Source of the DNA: Kluyvera georgiana ATCC 51603 | GTDB lineage: Bacteria > Pseudomonadota > Gammaproteobacteria > Enterobacterales > Enterobacteriaceae | Direction of reading: 5' to 3' | Assembly (NCBI RefSeq): GCF_001654985.1 | Contig: NZ_LXEU01000050.1 | Coordinates: 1 to 60,989, forward strand | Length of the DNA: 60,989 bases | Part shown: one piece after another, positions 29,730-38,415 of the stretch | How positions within the stretch are numbered: position 1 is the first letter of the stretch | Layout: every line of letters begins with the position of its first letter | Made by a program: the position numbers and the translations under genes | Notes under the pieces: model-generated | Databases searched by the model: none | The model's input: only the letters and a program-made list of their open reading frames with translations | Told to the model about the DNA's origin: nothing

Positions 29730-29948
29730 ATGACTTCAATGAGCAAGAAAATGGCTGCCGCGATGGTAGCAGTAACGCTGGTCATGTCGCTGAGCGCATG
29801 TTCTAACTGGTCCAAACGCGATCGTAACACCGCGCTGGGCGCCGGTGCAGGTGCCATCGGTGGCGCCGTATTAACCGACGGTAGCGCGCTGGGTACACTG
29901 GGCGGTGCGGCGGTTGGTGGGATCATCGGCCACCAGGTTGGTAAATAA
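29730..29948 (+). CDS. osmB: OsmB, osmotically induced lipoprotein
   Basis: 72-aa lipoprotein with signal peptide and lipobox LSAC (lipidated Cys near residue 23), followed by SNWSKRDRNTALGAGAG and a glycine-zipper domain (repeated GxxxG, GGAAVGGIIGHQVGK). Induced by high osmolarity and stationary phase in E. coli. ATG at 29730 with AGGAG 8 nt ahead; the longer frame is rejected. Confidence 0.96.
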   Translation: MTSMSKKMAAAMVAVTLVMSLSACSNWSKRDRNTALGAGAGAIGGAVLTDGSALGTLGGAAVGGIIGHQVGK

Positions 29949-29968
29949 GCTATTTCAGCAAGATTATC

Positions 29969-29999
29969 AGGGCCCTGAGAATTCTCGGGGCCCTTTTTA
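29969..29999 (+). terminator. osmB terminator
   Basis: AGGGCCC / GGGCCCT stem extended by GAG/CTC around an AATT loop, followed by TTTTT. Lies between convergent osmB and yciH. Confidence 0.93.
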
Positions 30000-30032
30000 T
30001 TGGTCGTTTGGCAATCAGACCAGGGGGACGCT

Positions 30033-30359
30033 TTAACCGCCTGCCAACTTCACCTTCATACCTTTTGCTTCCAGCAGCGTTTTCAGCAGGTCGCGTTTGT
30101 CGCCCTGAATTTCAATCACGCCATCTTTCAGCGCGCCGCCGCAGCCGCATTTTTTCTTCAGCTCGGCCGCCAGCTTCGCCAGCGCGTCGTCATCCAGGTC
30201 AATCCCGGTAATCAGGCATACGCCCTTTCCTTTACGCCCGCTGGTTTGACGTTGAATGCGTACGATGCCATCCCCCCTGGGGCGCTCGGCAACGGCTTTA
30301 GGTTCGTCAATACGCCCGGTTTCCGTGGAATAGACCAGACGGCTGTTAGCATCGCTCAT
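30033..30359 (-). CDS. yciH: YciH, SUI1/eIF1-like translation factor
   Basis: 108-aa SUI1-domain protein related to eukaryotic initiation factor eIF1. The core reads GVCLITGIDLDD and KKKCGCGGALKDGVIEIQG. In vitro bacterial YciH can influence initiation complex fidelity; the in-vivo role is open. Two adjacent ATGs exist; the second (30359) has better spacing from GGAGG and overlaps the pyrF stop by one base, giving [10 protein letters not shown] as in E. coli. Confidence 0.95.
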   Translation of the reverse strand: MSDANSRLVYSTETGRIDEPKAVAERPRGDGIVRIQRQTSGRKGKGVCLITGIDLDDDALAKLAAELKKKCGCGGALKDGVIEIQGDKRDLLKTLLEAKGMKVKLAGG

Positions 30360-31093
30360 CATGCCTCCAGATTTAATGATGCGTTAATGTCGCGCAGCGT
30401 CTGCGCCGGGTCAGCAGACTGGGTGACAGGACGACCAATAACCATATAGTCAACGCCCGCCGCCAGCGCCTGCTCCGGGGTCATAATGCGACGCTGATCG
30501 CCCGCCGCGCTGCCGGCCGGACGAATCCCCGGCGTCACCAGTTTGAATGCCTGGCCCAGCTCCTGCTTGAAGCGAACGGCTTCCTGTGCTGAGCAAACGA
30601 CGCCATCCAGGCCGCAGTTTTTGGTCAATGTCGCCAGCTTCGCCGCGTAGTCCGCCGGGGTTAAGGTAATCCCCAAATCCTGTAGGTCGCTGGACTCCAT
30701 GCTGGTCAGCACGGTAACCGCAATCAGCAGAGGCGCATCGTTACCAAACGGTAGCAGCGCTTCACGCGCGGCGGTCATCATCCGCGCGCCGCCGGAGGCA
30801 TGCACGTTTACCATCCACACGCCGAGATCGGCCGCCGCCGCTACCGCATGCGCCGTGGTGTTTGGAATATCGTGGAATTTCAGGTCCAGGAAGATATCGA
30901 AGCCACGCTGCTGTAAATCACGCACCAGCTGCGGGCCAAACAGCGTAAACATCTCTTTACCGACTTTCAGGCGGCAATCGCGCGGGTCGATACGGTCAAC
31001 GAAGGCCAACGCCTTATCACGATTATCATAGTCGAGGGCGACAACAACGGGAGAAGATGTGGTAACACGAGAAGAAGATGAAGCAACGGACAT
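30359..31093 (-). CDS. pyrF: Orotidine 5'-phosphate decarboxylase
   Basis: 244-aa TIM-barrel enzyme that makes UMP from OMP, the last step of de novo pyrimidine nucleotide synthesis. Active-site segments [15 protein letters not shown] and the catalytic [11 protein letters not shown] are intact, with late phosphate-binding GIRP and [12 protein letters not shown] at 31093 (MSVASSSSR) fits the family; a longer frame is rejected. Translationally coupled to yciH. Confidence 0.98.
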   Translation of the reverse strand: MSVASSSSRVTTSSPVVVALDYDNRDKALAFVDRIDPRDCRLKVGKEMFTLFGPQLVRDLQQRGFDIFLDLKFHDIPNTTAHAVAAAADLGVWMVNVHASGGARMMTAAREALLPFGNDAPLLIAVTVLTSMESSDLQDLGITLTPADYAAKLATLTKNCGLDGVVCSAQEAVRFKQELGQAFKLVTPGIRPAGSAAGDQRRIMTPEQALAAGVDYMVIGRPVTQSADPAQTLRDINASLNLEA

Positions 31094-31243
31094 GACTGGA
31101 CCTTCTTGTTGATGGGCACGCGCGGTGCAGAAAAGGTAAACGGGCAGCATTCTACCTGCGTGACCCAGCAGGCACAATGGCAGAGGCGGTCACGGTTGGG
31201 GAAATTAAAGTATGTTGTAACTAAGTGGGTCGTTTTTTAGAAA

Positions 31244-32413
31244 TTACTGACCATCAAGACCGCGAATCGGCTTAATGGTCGACCACGCGCGGCATGACGG
31301 ACAGTGCCAGTACAGCGTATAGGCCGTGAAACCGCACTTTTGACAGCGATAACGCGGTTTGCTGCGTACCTGTTCGCCGACCATATCGCGCAGCACCATC
31401 AGGCTCTCTTTCGCGCGCCCTTCTTCCGCTTCATTGAGGTGGTAGTCCATCAACTTGTGGAAAACGCGCATCGTGGGATGACGCTGGAGCTGGCGGGTGA
31501 CGTAGGTTTGCGCCGCGTCGCCGCCTTTGCTCTGCTCAACCACCTGCGCCAGCATCAGTTCTGCCGTCGCGCCGGTATTCTCTTCCACACAGCGTTGGAG
31601 GAAATGTTCCCACTCTTTGTCCTTGCCAAGCTGCTGATAGCAGGTTTGCAGCATTTCCAGCGTTTCGCTGACCAGCTCTTTATCCTGATCAATCACTCGC
31701 AGCAGGCTGTCCATCGCTTTGGCATAGTCACCCTTCGCCATCCACGCGCGCCCCATCATAATGGATACACGCGCGCTGGAAGGATCCGCCGCCGCGCCGC
31801 GTTTGAGTAGCGACATGGCTTTATCCAGCTCGTCGTTGCCCATCTGCTGGAGCGCCAGTTCGCACCAAAAATGCGCGATATCACCACGATGCTTATCTTT
31901 ACCCAGCTTCACCAGACGCTCGGCGGTATCAATCGCCTTCTGCCAGTCGCTGGTGGCCTGATAGATTTGCAGGAGCTGCTGAAGCGCACTGATGCGGAAA
32001 TCGGTTTCGTCAACCAGCTGGTTGAACATATCTTCAGCACGATCGTACAGCCCGGCGGCCATATAGTCGCGGCCAAGCTGTTGTACCGCCAGCAAACGCT
32101 GATCGTACGTAAGAGAGGCGCTTTCCATCAGCGTCTGGTGAATGCGGATAGCCCGGTCAACCTCACCGCGCGAGCGGAACAGGTTCCCCAGGGTCAGGTG
32201 CGCTTCCACGGTGCCGGTATCCTCTTTGAGCATATCGAGGAACAGGTCAACCGCTTTATCCTGCTGGTTGCTTAAAAGAAAGTTCACCCCTGCCACGTAA
32301 TCACGCGACAAGCGGCTCGCTTCGTCCTGTTTGGACTGTTGCGCACTTCTGCGGCCCATATACCAGCCATAAGCGGCGGCGACGGGCAAAAGCAGAAACA
32401 ACAACTCCAGCAT
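31244..32413 (-). CDS. lapB: LapB (YciM), LPS-assembly heat-shock protein B
   Basis: 389-aa protein anchored by an N-terminal membrane helix (residues 2-18, LELLFLLLPVAAAYGWYMG), with tandem TPR repeats from about residue 35 to 340. A C-terminal rubredoxin-like zinc site CQKCG...CPSC follows. With LapA it couples LPS transport to FtsH proteolysis of LpxC; essential in most E. coli backgrounds. Follows lapA by 6 nt. Confidence 0.97.
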   Translation of the reverse strand: MLELLFLLLPVAAAYGWYMGRRSAQQSKQDEASRLSRDYVAGVNFLLSNQQDKAVDLFLDMLKEDTGTVEAHLTLGNLFRSRGEVDRAIRIHQTLMESASLTYDQRLLAVQQLGRDYMAAGLYDRAEDMFNQLVDETDFRISALQQLLQIYQATSDWQKAIDTAERLVKLGKDKHRGDIAHFWCELALQQMGNDELDKAMSLLKRGAAADPSSARVSIMMGRAWMAKGDYAKAMDSLLRVIDQDKELVSETLEMLQTCYQQLGKDKEWEHFLQRCVEENTGATAELMLAQVVEQSKGGDAAQTYVTRQLQRHPTMRVFHKLMDYHLNEAEEGRAKESLMVLRDMVGEQVRSKPRYRCQKCGFTAYTLYWHCPSCRAWSTIKPIRGLDGQ

Positions 32414-32419
32414 AGATGA

Positions 32420-32728
32420 TTATTCCTTCGCCGCCGGAACTGCCGGCGCTACCGTAGTCGCCGTCTCAGGGGCAAGTTGATGTTCCAGGCGTTTAATTTT
32501 ACGTTCGGCACGCAGCAGTGAAACGCGCACGCGCAGCCAGAACAGGCCGCAGACCAGCCAGCCAATCGCTAAGCCAACGGCAAACAGCACCGCCAACAGC
32601 GTTGAAATTCTGAACTCGCCCTGCGCCAACAAGTAGTTGAAGGTCACAAGCCGATCGTTTTGCGCACCCAGCGTCACTGAGATGACGAAAATCGCTAACA
32701 CCAATAAGAAAATGAGTAGGTATTTCAC
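32420..32728 (-). CDS. lapA: LapA (YciS), LPS-assembly protein A
   Basis: 102-aa inner-membrane protein with two membrane helices (residues 2-20 and about 44-66) and a cytoplasmic coiled tail (RAERKIKRLEHQLAPE). Partner of LapB. Start is GTG at 32728 after GGAAG, giving the family opening KYLLIFLLVLAIFVISVTLG; an upstream extension of the frame is rejected. Confidence 0.95.
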   Translation of the reverse strand: MKYLLIFLLVLAIFVISVTLGAQNDRLVTFNYLLAQGEFRISTLLAVLFAVGLAIGWLVCGLFWLRVRVSLLRAERKIKRLEHQLAPETATTVAPAVPAAKE

Positions 32729-32891
32729 ATTACTTCCCGTTATGCGGCTTCTGCAGTGTCGACACAGCACCTAGCCTTATAAAATAACATCTTCACCGCG
32801 ACGACGAAATGGAAAAGCGTTCCGCAGGCCTTAGATCTGTGGGTTAGCATGCTGGAAATCAACCCTTTTCCCCTTTTCGTTCTATCGCGCC

Positions 32892-33623
32892 CTATTTTTC
32901 TGTCTCTTTTTTCCACGGCCCGCAGTATCTCACCGCCAGCCAGCCTGCGATTGTCGCCAGCAGCCACGACATAACCGTCGCCATCATCAGGTCCAGCGGC
33001 CAGTGCATCCCCAGCAGCAGGCGGCTGCCCATCACCGTTACCGCCCAGGCCATGAGCACGACGACGGCGCACGCCCGGCGACGCGACCACAGCAGCCCAA
33101 CCGCCAGCAGTGCCCAGGTCGCGGCAAACATGGTGTGCCCTGACGGAAAGGCAAAGCCGGTCTCTTTTTGCCAGTGATGGCGTAAAAACCCCGGGATATC
33201 ATGCTGTTGTGCCAACTGCTCCTTGACCAGCGCCGAGCGTTCACCTCGCTTTAAAGTGTAGAACTGCTCGACCGGGATCTGCTGCGTTTTTTCCAGCCAG
33301 ATAACAAACGGCCTCGGCTCTTGTACGACCCCTTTCACCAACGATTTTGCGCCCTGCCCCAGAAGTACCGCCGCGCTGAGAACGATCGCCAGTATGATTG
33401 CCCCACGAAGACGCGGCCGTAGCAACCAGACAAACAGCGCGCACAGCAGAAGATGGGTGATAATCCCCCACGGTTGGGTGACCGTTTCCGTCACCGCGTA
33501 CAGCGCCTGCAACCACCAGCTGCCGGGCCCCGGTAGCCATTGCCAACCGGAGATCCAGACCGTCAACGGCATGACTAAAAGTAAGATGGCTCCGATAAGC
33601 GTTCGTCGGGCGATGGTCAGCAT
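32892..33623 (-). CDS. pgpB: Phosphatidylglycerophosphatase B / undecaprenyl-pyrophosphate phosphatase
   Basis: 243-aa PAP2-superfamily membrane phosphatase. Acts on phosphatidylglycerophosphate and recycles undecaprenyl pyrophosphate at the outer face of the inner membrane. The three catalytic motifs are present: KGVVQEPRP, FPSGHT and GSRLLLGMHWPLD. Six helices. About ten residues shorter at the C-terminus than E. coli PgpB. ATG at 33623 has AAGGAAG upstream. Confidence 0.95.
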   Translation of the reverse strand: MLTIARRTLIGAILLLVMPLTVWISGWQWLPGPGSWWLQALYAVTETVTQPWGIITHLLLCALFVWLLRPRLRGAIILAIVLSAAVLLGQGAKSLVKGVVQEPRPFVIWLEKTQQIPVEQFYTLKRGERSALVKEQLAQQHDIPGFLRHHWQKETGFAFPSGHTMFAATWALLAVGLLWSRRRACAVVVLMAWAVTVMGSRLLLGMHWPLDLMMATVMSWLLATIAGWLAVRYCGPWKKETEK

Positions 33624-33721
33624 TTTTCTTCCTTTTTTCAATGAGGTTACCGCGCGAAACCTCAAAAATGTTCAATTTTGTGCGCTTTCCCGGCGGTCAC
33701 CCGCGCACGATTAGGTGAAGT

Positions 33722-33741
33722 AAAGCACGTTGTGGCAAAAT
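33722..33741 (+). promoter_or_regulatory. Sox-box-like site upstream of ribA
   Basis: AAAGCACGTTGTGGCAAAAT fits the SoxS/MarA consensus AYNGCACNNWNNRYYAAAY with few mismatches, about 50 nt ahead of ribA. ribA belongs to the SoxRS regulon in E. coli, which makes this a reasonable activator site. Confidence 0.5.
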
Positions 33742-33789
33742 AAGGAAAACAGAAGGCGTCGCTGGCGCTAACATAATCTGGAGAATCAC

Positions 33790-34380
33790 ATGCAGCTTAA
33801 ACGTGTGGCAGAAGCCAAACTGCCAACCCCCTGGGGCGATTTCCTTATGGTGGGCTTTGAAGAACTGGCAACCGGGCACGATCACGTCGCGCTGGTTTTT
33901 GGTGATATTACCGGGCAAACGCCGGTGCTGTCGCGGGTACACTCGGAATGTTTAACCGGCGACGCGCTTTTTAGCCTGCGCTGTGATTGTGGTTTCCAGC
34001 TTGAGGCCGCGCTGTCGCACATTGCGGAAGAAGGCCGAGGGATTCTGCTTTATCATCGCCAGGAAGGTCGTAACATCGGCTTGCTGAACAAAATTCGCGC
34101 CTACGCGCTGCAGGATCAGGGCTACGATACCGTAGAGGCCAACCACCAGCTCGGTTTTGCCGCCGACGAACGCGACTTCACCCTGTGTGCCGATATGTTC
34201 AAACTGCTGGGCGTTGATGCGGTGCGTCTGCTGACCAACAACCCGAAAAAAGTCGAAATTCTGACCGAAGCGGGCATCAATATTGTGGAACGCGTGCCGC
34301 TGATCGTCGGACGTAACCCGAAAAATGCCCACTATCTCGACACCAAAGCGGCGAAAATGGGGCACCTGCTCAGTAAGTAA
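33790..34380 (+). CDS. ribA: GTP cyclohydrolase II
   Basis: 196-aa zinc enzyme opening the riboflavin pathway from GTP. The zinc cysteines are visible in [21 protein letters not shown] (first Cys, then CDC). The GTP-binding and catalytic stretch [15 protein letters not shown] follows, and [10 protein letters not shown] near the end. E. coli length. GGAG precedes the ATG. Confidence 0.98.
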   Translation: MQLKRVAEAKLPTPWGDFLMVGFEELATGHDHVALVFGDITGQTPVLSRVHSECLTGDALFSLRCDCGFQLEAALSHIAEEGRGILLYHRQEGRNIGLLNKIRAYALQDQGYDTVEANHQLGFAADERDFTLCADMFKLLGVDAVRLLTNNPKKVEILTEAGINIVERVPLIVGRNPKNAHYLDTKAAKMGHLLSK

Positions 34381-34386
34381 TGCCGT

Positions 34387-34419
34387 GGTTGCCGTTTTGC
34401 TTTAAAACGGCAACCTTTT
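34387..34419 (+). terminator. ribA terminator
   Basis: 12-bp perfect stem GGTTGCCGTTTT / AAAACGGCAACC, 5-nt loop, TTTT tail, immediately after ribA and before the convergent end of the tog operon. Confidence 0.92.
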
Positions 34420-34425
34420 CCTGCC

Positions 34426-35553
34426 TTACAGCGAGATATTCTGCTCGCTCTGCGCATCAAAGATGTGACACTTCTCCATCTCAAAACGGAACCATACCTG
34501 GCTATGCAGGCCAGCGTCGAGAATCCCTTTAGCCTCGTCCGAGGGCATCCGCGCCGTCATCTCAAATTCGCCAACCTGTAGATAGAGGAAGAATTCGTGC
34601 CCCATATTTTCCGCACGAATCAACGTCCCTCGTCCACAACCCTGCGCAAAAGGCTGAGTGGAGACGGTAACATATTCCGGGCGAATGCCGAAAAAGACTT
34701 CTTTATCAACGTAGTTCACCACTTTACTCTGCTGCTGGGCGCTCAGAGGCAGTGTGTCATGACCTACAGTAATGTGCAGACCATCGTCTTTGAGGACGAT
34801 TTTCGCCGGTTTGATGTTCATTTCCGGCGCGCCGATAAAGCCAGCCACAAACATATTTTGCGGATAATGATAGAGGTTGTCCGGGGTATCTACCTGCATG
34901 ATGTGGCCGAGCTTCATCACGCAGATACGGTCGCCCATGGTCATCGCTTCGGTCTGATCGTGGGTAACGTAAACGGTGGTTGCCGGTTTGCCGGATTTCT
35001 TCAGTTGCTTGTGCAGATCGGAAATGCGGATACGCATTGACGCACGCAGTTTGGCATCGAGGTTCGACAGCGGTTCATCGAACAGGAACACGTCCGGCTT
35101 TTTGACAATCGCGCGACCTACCGCCACACGCTGCGCCTGGCCGCCGGAGAGCTGACGCGGCAGACGGTCCAGCAGCTCTTCCAGCTCGAGGATTTTCGCC
35201 GCTTCATTGACCTGCGCCTCGATCTGATCTTTCGGCATTTTGCTCAGCTTCAGGCCGAACGCCAGGTTCTCACGCACGGTCATGTGCGGATACAGTGCGT
35301 AGTTCTGGAACACCATCGCAATCCCACGCTCTTTCGGCGCGAGGTTGTTGACGATTTTCTCGCCGATACGCACTTCGCCGCCGCTGATGGTTTCCAGCCC
35401 CGCCAGCATACGCAGGGTGGTGGATTTGGCGCAGCCGGACGGGCCGACAATCACCATAAATTCGCCTTCGGCAATCGTCAGGTCGATACCATGCACCGCT
35501 TTAAAGCCGTTGGAGTACACCTTTTCCAGTTTGTTAAAAATCACTTCAGCCAT
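34426..35553 (-). CDS. togA: Oligogalacturonide-type ABC importer, ATPase (TogA-like)
   Basis: 375-aa ATPase of the MalK/UgpC class. Walker A GPSGCAKSTTL (Ala in place of the common Gly) near residue 38, LSGGQAQR signature, Walker B VFLFDEPLSNLDAKLR, and a C-terminal TOBE/regulatory domain from about residue 240. Last of the permease-permease-ATPase operon. The closest named system by gene content and neighbourhood is TogMNAB of pectinolytic enterobacteria. MalK-class ATPases can serve several sugar importers, so specificity rests on context. Confidence 0.85.
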   Translation of the reverse strand: MAEVIFNKLEKVYSNGFKAVHGIDLTIAEGEFMVIVGPSGCAKSTTLRMLAGLETISGGEVRIGEKIVNNLAPKERGIAMVFQNYALYPHMTVRENLAFGLKLSKMPKDQIEAQVNEAAKILELEELLDRLPRQLSGGQAQRVAVGRAIVKKPDVFLFDEPLSNLDAKLRASMRIRISDLHKQLKKSGKPATTVYVTHDQTEAMTMGDRICVMKLGHIMQVDTPDNLYHYPQNMFVAGFIGAPEMNIKPAKIVLKDDGLHITVGHDTLPLSAQQQSKVVNYVDKEVFFGIRPEYVTVSTQPFAQGCGRGTLIRAENMGHEFFLYLQVGEFEMTARMPSDEAKGILDAGLHSQVWFRFEMEKCHIFDAQSEQNISL

Positions 35554-35564
35554 GATATTTCCTC

Positions 35565-36467
35565 TTAGCCTTTAATTCCGCTGCTGGACACGCCCTGGAC
35601 GAAGTAGCGCTGCGCCAGGAAGAACACGATGATGGAGGGCAGAATGGAGATGCTCGCCATTGCCAGAATTTCGTTCCACGGCGCCCCTTCGGTGACGTCG
35701 ATGGACATTTTCAGTGCCAGTGCAATCGGGTACTTATCAACGCTGTAGACGTAGATCAGCGGGCCGATAAAGTCGTTCATGGACCACATGAACTGGAACA
35801 GGGCGACGGAAATAATCGCCGGTTTCAGAATGGGTACGACGACGTACCATAGCACCTGCCACGAGTTGCAGCCGTCGATCTGCGCCGCCTCTTCCATATC
35901 GCGCGGCACGCCGCGCAGGAACTGAATCAGCATAAAGACGAAGAAACCCTGGGTGGCGAATGCGGTCGGCAGGTACAGCGGCAGATAGCTGTTTAGCATG
36001 CCCATTTCACGGAACATCAGATACTGCGGGATCAGCAGCACGGTGCTCGGCAGCAGCATGGTGGCAATCAGCGTACCAAACCAGAACTTCTTCCACGGAA
36101 TCTCAAAGCGAGCAAAGCCATACGCCACGATGGTCGAAGAGATAATGGTCAGGATCACCTTTGGGATTACATATTTAAAGGTGTTGATCATGTAATGACC
36201 AAAGTTGTACTCGGTGCCGGTTTTCCAGCCGTTAATAAAGCCGTCCCAGGTGGCGTGAGACGGCCAAAGATTCAGCGTGGTGAATATTTCGTGGTTCGGT
36301 TTGAATGACGCCGAGAACATCCACGCCAGCGGGTAGAGCATCATCAGCCCCACGACCAGCAAAATAACGTAACGCACGGTCCGGCTGATTTTCTCGCGGC
36401 GCAGCGTACGGGCCACTTCGCGTGCCGCCTCCTCTTTTGTGGAGAGAACGGATTGCAACTCAGCCAT
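35565..36467 (-). CDS. togN: Oligogalacturonide-type ABC importer, permease (TogN-like)
   Basis: 300-aa MalG-type permease with about six membrane helices and the EAA loop EEAAQIDGCNSWQVLWYVVVP. ATG at 36467 follows GGGAGG and overlaps togM by 8 nt; the longer frame upstream is a shadow of togM. It forms the channel with TogM. Followed after 11 nt by the ATPase gene. Confidence 0.85.
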   Translation of the reverse strand: MAELQSVLSTKEEAAREVARTLRREKISRTVRYVILLVVGLMMLYPLAWMFSASFKPNHEIFTTLNLWPSHATWDGFINGWKTGTEYNFGHYMINTFKYVIPKVILTIISSTIVAYGFARFEIPWKKFWFGTLIATMLLPSTVLLIPQYLMFREMGMLNSYLPLYLPTAFATQGFFVFMLIQFLRGVPRDMEEAAQIDGCNSWQVLWYVVVPILKPAIISVALFQFMWSMNDFIGPLIYVYSVDKYPIALALKMSIDVTEGAPWNEILAMASISILPSIIVFFLAQRYFVQGVSSSGIKG

Positions 36468-37350
36468 TTTTTCCTCCCTTATCGGCAGAGTAGAACACCC
36501 AATATTTCGATGACTTAAAAGCAATGGCGGCAAATACGGCCACCACCAGGAACAGCACCCACGCGAGCGCCGCGCCGTAGCCCATATCAAAGTATTTGAA
36601 GGCGGTATCGTAGATGTAGAGCGAGAACAAGTAGGTATAGTAAGTTGGGCCGCCGCCGGTGATCACATAGGGGCCGGTAAACTCCTGGAAAGTCCCGCTG
36701 GTCTGCATAATAAAGTTGAAGAAAATAACCGGCGTAATCAACGGCACGGTCACCTTGAGGAACATCTGCCATTTTGACGCGCCGTCAATCATCGCCGCTT
36801 CGTACTGCGATTGCGGTACGTTTTGCAGGGCCGCGAGGAAGATAACCATCGCCGAGCCAAACTGCCACACGCGCAACAACGTCACCGAAATCAGCGCCAG
36901 CGATGGTTCGCCCAGCCAGTTGATCGGATCGACGCCAATCACGCCCAGCATACTGTTAAACAGGCCGTCGATGGCGAACAACGCGCGCCACAACACCGCG
37001 ATAGCCACCGAACTGCCAAGAATCGACGGGATGTAGTACGCGGTGCGGAAAAAACCGATGCCGCGCAGTTTAAAATTGAGCACAAAGGCAATACCCAGCG
37101 CAAACGCCAGTTTCACCGGAATGGTCAAAAAAACGTAGACAAAGGTCACCGCCATCGATTTCCAGAACAGTGAGTCTTCCGTCAGCATATACCGATAGTT
37201 TTCGATGCCGGTAAATTGTGGGGGACTCATCAAATCATACTGGGTAAAACTTAATAAAAAAGATGATATAAACGGAAAGGCGGTAAACACCAGCAACCCG
37301 ATTATGTAGGGTGATATCCATGCCAGACCTAATAACTTATTCTCGTTCAT
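36460..37350 (-). CDS. togM: Oligogalacturonide-type ABC importer, permease (TogM-like)
   Basis: 296-aa MalF-type permease: helix near residues 11-33 (ISPYIIGLLVFTAFPFIS), further helices, and an EAA loop around EAAMIDGASKWQMFLKVTVP. First gene of the togMNA operon, divergent from the AraC gene at 37547. The binding protein is encoded separately at 39.5-40.8 kb, beyond the regulator. Confidence 0.85.
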   Translation of the reverse strand: MNENKLLGLAWISPYIIGLLVFTAFPFISSFLLSFTQYDLMSPPQFTGIENYRYMLTEDSLFWKSMAVTFVYVFLTIPVKLAFALGIAFVLNFKLRGIGFFRTAYYIPSILGSSVAIAVLWRALFAIDGLFNSMLGVIGVDPINWLGEPSLALISVTLLRVWQFGSAMVIFLAALQNVPQSQYEAAMIDGASKWQMFLKVTVPLITPVIFFNFIMQTSGTFQEFTGPYVITGGGPTYYTYLFSLYIYDTAFKYFDMGYGAALAWVLFLVVAVFAAIAFKSSKYWVFYSADKGGKNG

Positions 37351-37408
37351 AGATTCCTCTAATATAATAAAGACGTGCTGTATCGCGCATCGTCGCGATG
37401 GGCGAGGT

Positions 37409-37424
37409 AGTGATCTTTATCACA
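37409..37424. promoter_or_regulatory. CRP site between togM and the AraC gene
   Basis: AGTGA-tcttta-TCACA matches the CRP consensus TGTGA-N6-TCACA with one mismatch. It sits about 60 nt upstream of togM and about 125 nt upstream of the regulator, so it could activate the importer under carbon limitation. Confidence 0.7.
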
Positions 37425-37468
37425 TTCAATATTAACTAATAAAAATTAGCCGTGAGGCCTCGCAAATT

Positions 37469-37487
37469 AATGAAAAAACATTTCATT
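37469..37487. promoter_or_regulatory. KdgR-like operator
   Basis: AATGAAA-aaaca-TTTCATT is a perfect 7-5-7 inverted repeat whose arms equal those of the KdgR box (AATGAAACANTGTTTCATT as recalled). KdgR represses pectin genes until 2-keto-3-deoxygluconate appears. Only the spacer departs from consensus. Lies in the togM/AraC divergent region. Confidence 0.65.
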
Positions 37488-37546
37488 TCTTTGTAATAAA
37501 ATCCTATAGTCGAGAAATAATCTCAACTTCCATGAAGGCTAATGCC

Positions 37547-38395
37547 ATGGCACTACGTCGGCACGCAACCTATTCACCGGATAACGCGTCATTGATGATC
37601 AAGCACATCGCTGACCAGGATATCTGCCCGCTGCACGCCCATGACTTTTACGAAATGGTCTGCGTCTCCTCAGGAAGCGGTATGCACGTTATTGATGGCA
37701 TCTCCTGGCCCATCAGCCGTGGTTCCGTGTTCGTGGTCGCGCCTCATGAAGAGCACTATTTTGAGAAAGTGGAAAAACTTTCCCTGCTCAATATTCTAAT
37801 CCGCCCCGCCTTTCTCAATGAAACGCTGCTGACTTTGCTTGCTGACTTTGCGCCTGAAAAACAGTTTATGGCCACCCACCAGACCATTGTGCACAGTACA
37901 TTTTATACCAACCTATTAAATGAAGAATTAAGCCATAATTTGGTTCATCGATCGCTCATGCTGGAAACATTGTTTACTCAGCTGGCGATATTTTTGCAGC
38001 GCGGCCATATTAGCCAGGCGGCTAATAACTGCGTCAAAGAAGATTCAATCATATATTTATTGAATTACTTACATCACAATTATGCAAATGACAAATTAAG
38101 CATCGACTATCTGGCGCAAAAATTTAATATTCAGAAACGAATGCTGGAACGCAAAGTCCAATCGATTACCGCCTTGACGCCAAATGACTACATTACTCAC
38201 GTGCGTTTGTGTCATGCGATGAATTTGTTGGTTACCTCTGAGCAATCCATTACCGATATCGCCTATCTGTGCGGCTTTAACGACAGTAACTACTTTTCCC
38301 ATCGCTTTAAGCTCTTCTTCGGCATACCGCCGCGTACGGTGCGCAAATATGGTCTCTTCCCGCTGATCAGCCACCGCAGCGCGCTCCAGTCATAG
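37547..38395 (+). CDS. AraC-family regulator of the pectin module
   Basis: 282-aa RhaS/RhaR-like protein. A cupin sensor domain covers residues 1-130 (CPLHAHDFYEMVCVSSGSG, HVIDGISWPISRGSVFVV) and a C-terminal AraC DNA-binding domain covers residues 185-275 (LSIDYLAQKFNIQKRMLERKV; SITDIAYLCGFNDSNYFSHRF). The ATG at 37547 has AAGG at 8 nt and is preferred to the ATG five codons earlier. Sits between the two halves of the transporter. Likely inducer is a rhamnose- or galacturonate-containing sugar; this is inference. Confidence 0.88.
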   Translation: MALRRHATYSPDNASLMIKHIADQDICPLHAHDFYEMVCVSSGSGMHVIDGISWPISRGSVFVVAPHEEHYFEKVEKLSLLNILIRPAFLNETLLTLLADFAPEKQFMATHQTIVHSTFYTNLLNEELSHNLVHRSLMLETLFTQLAIFLQRGHISQAANNCVKEDSIIYLLNYLHHNYANDKLSIDYLAQKFNIQKRMLERKVQSITALTPNDYITHVRLCHAMNLLVTSEQSITDIAYLCGFNDSNYFSHRFKLFFGIPPRTVRKYGLFPLISHRSALQS

Positions 38396-38415
38396 ACCGG
38401 AGCGCCGTTCATGGT

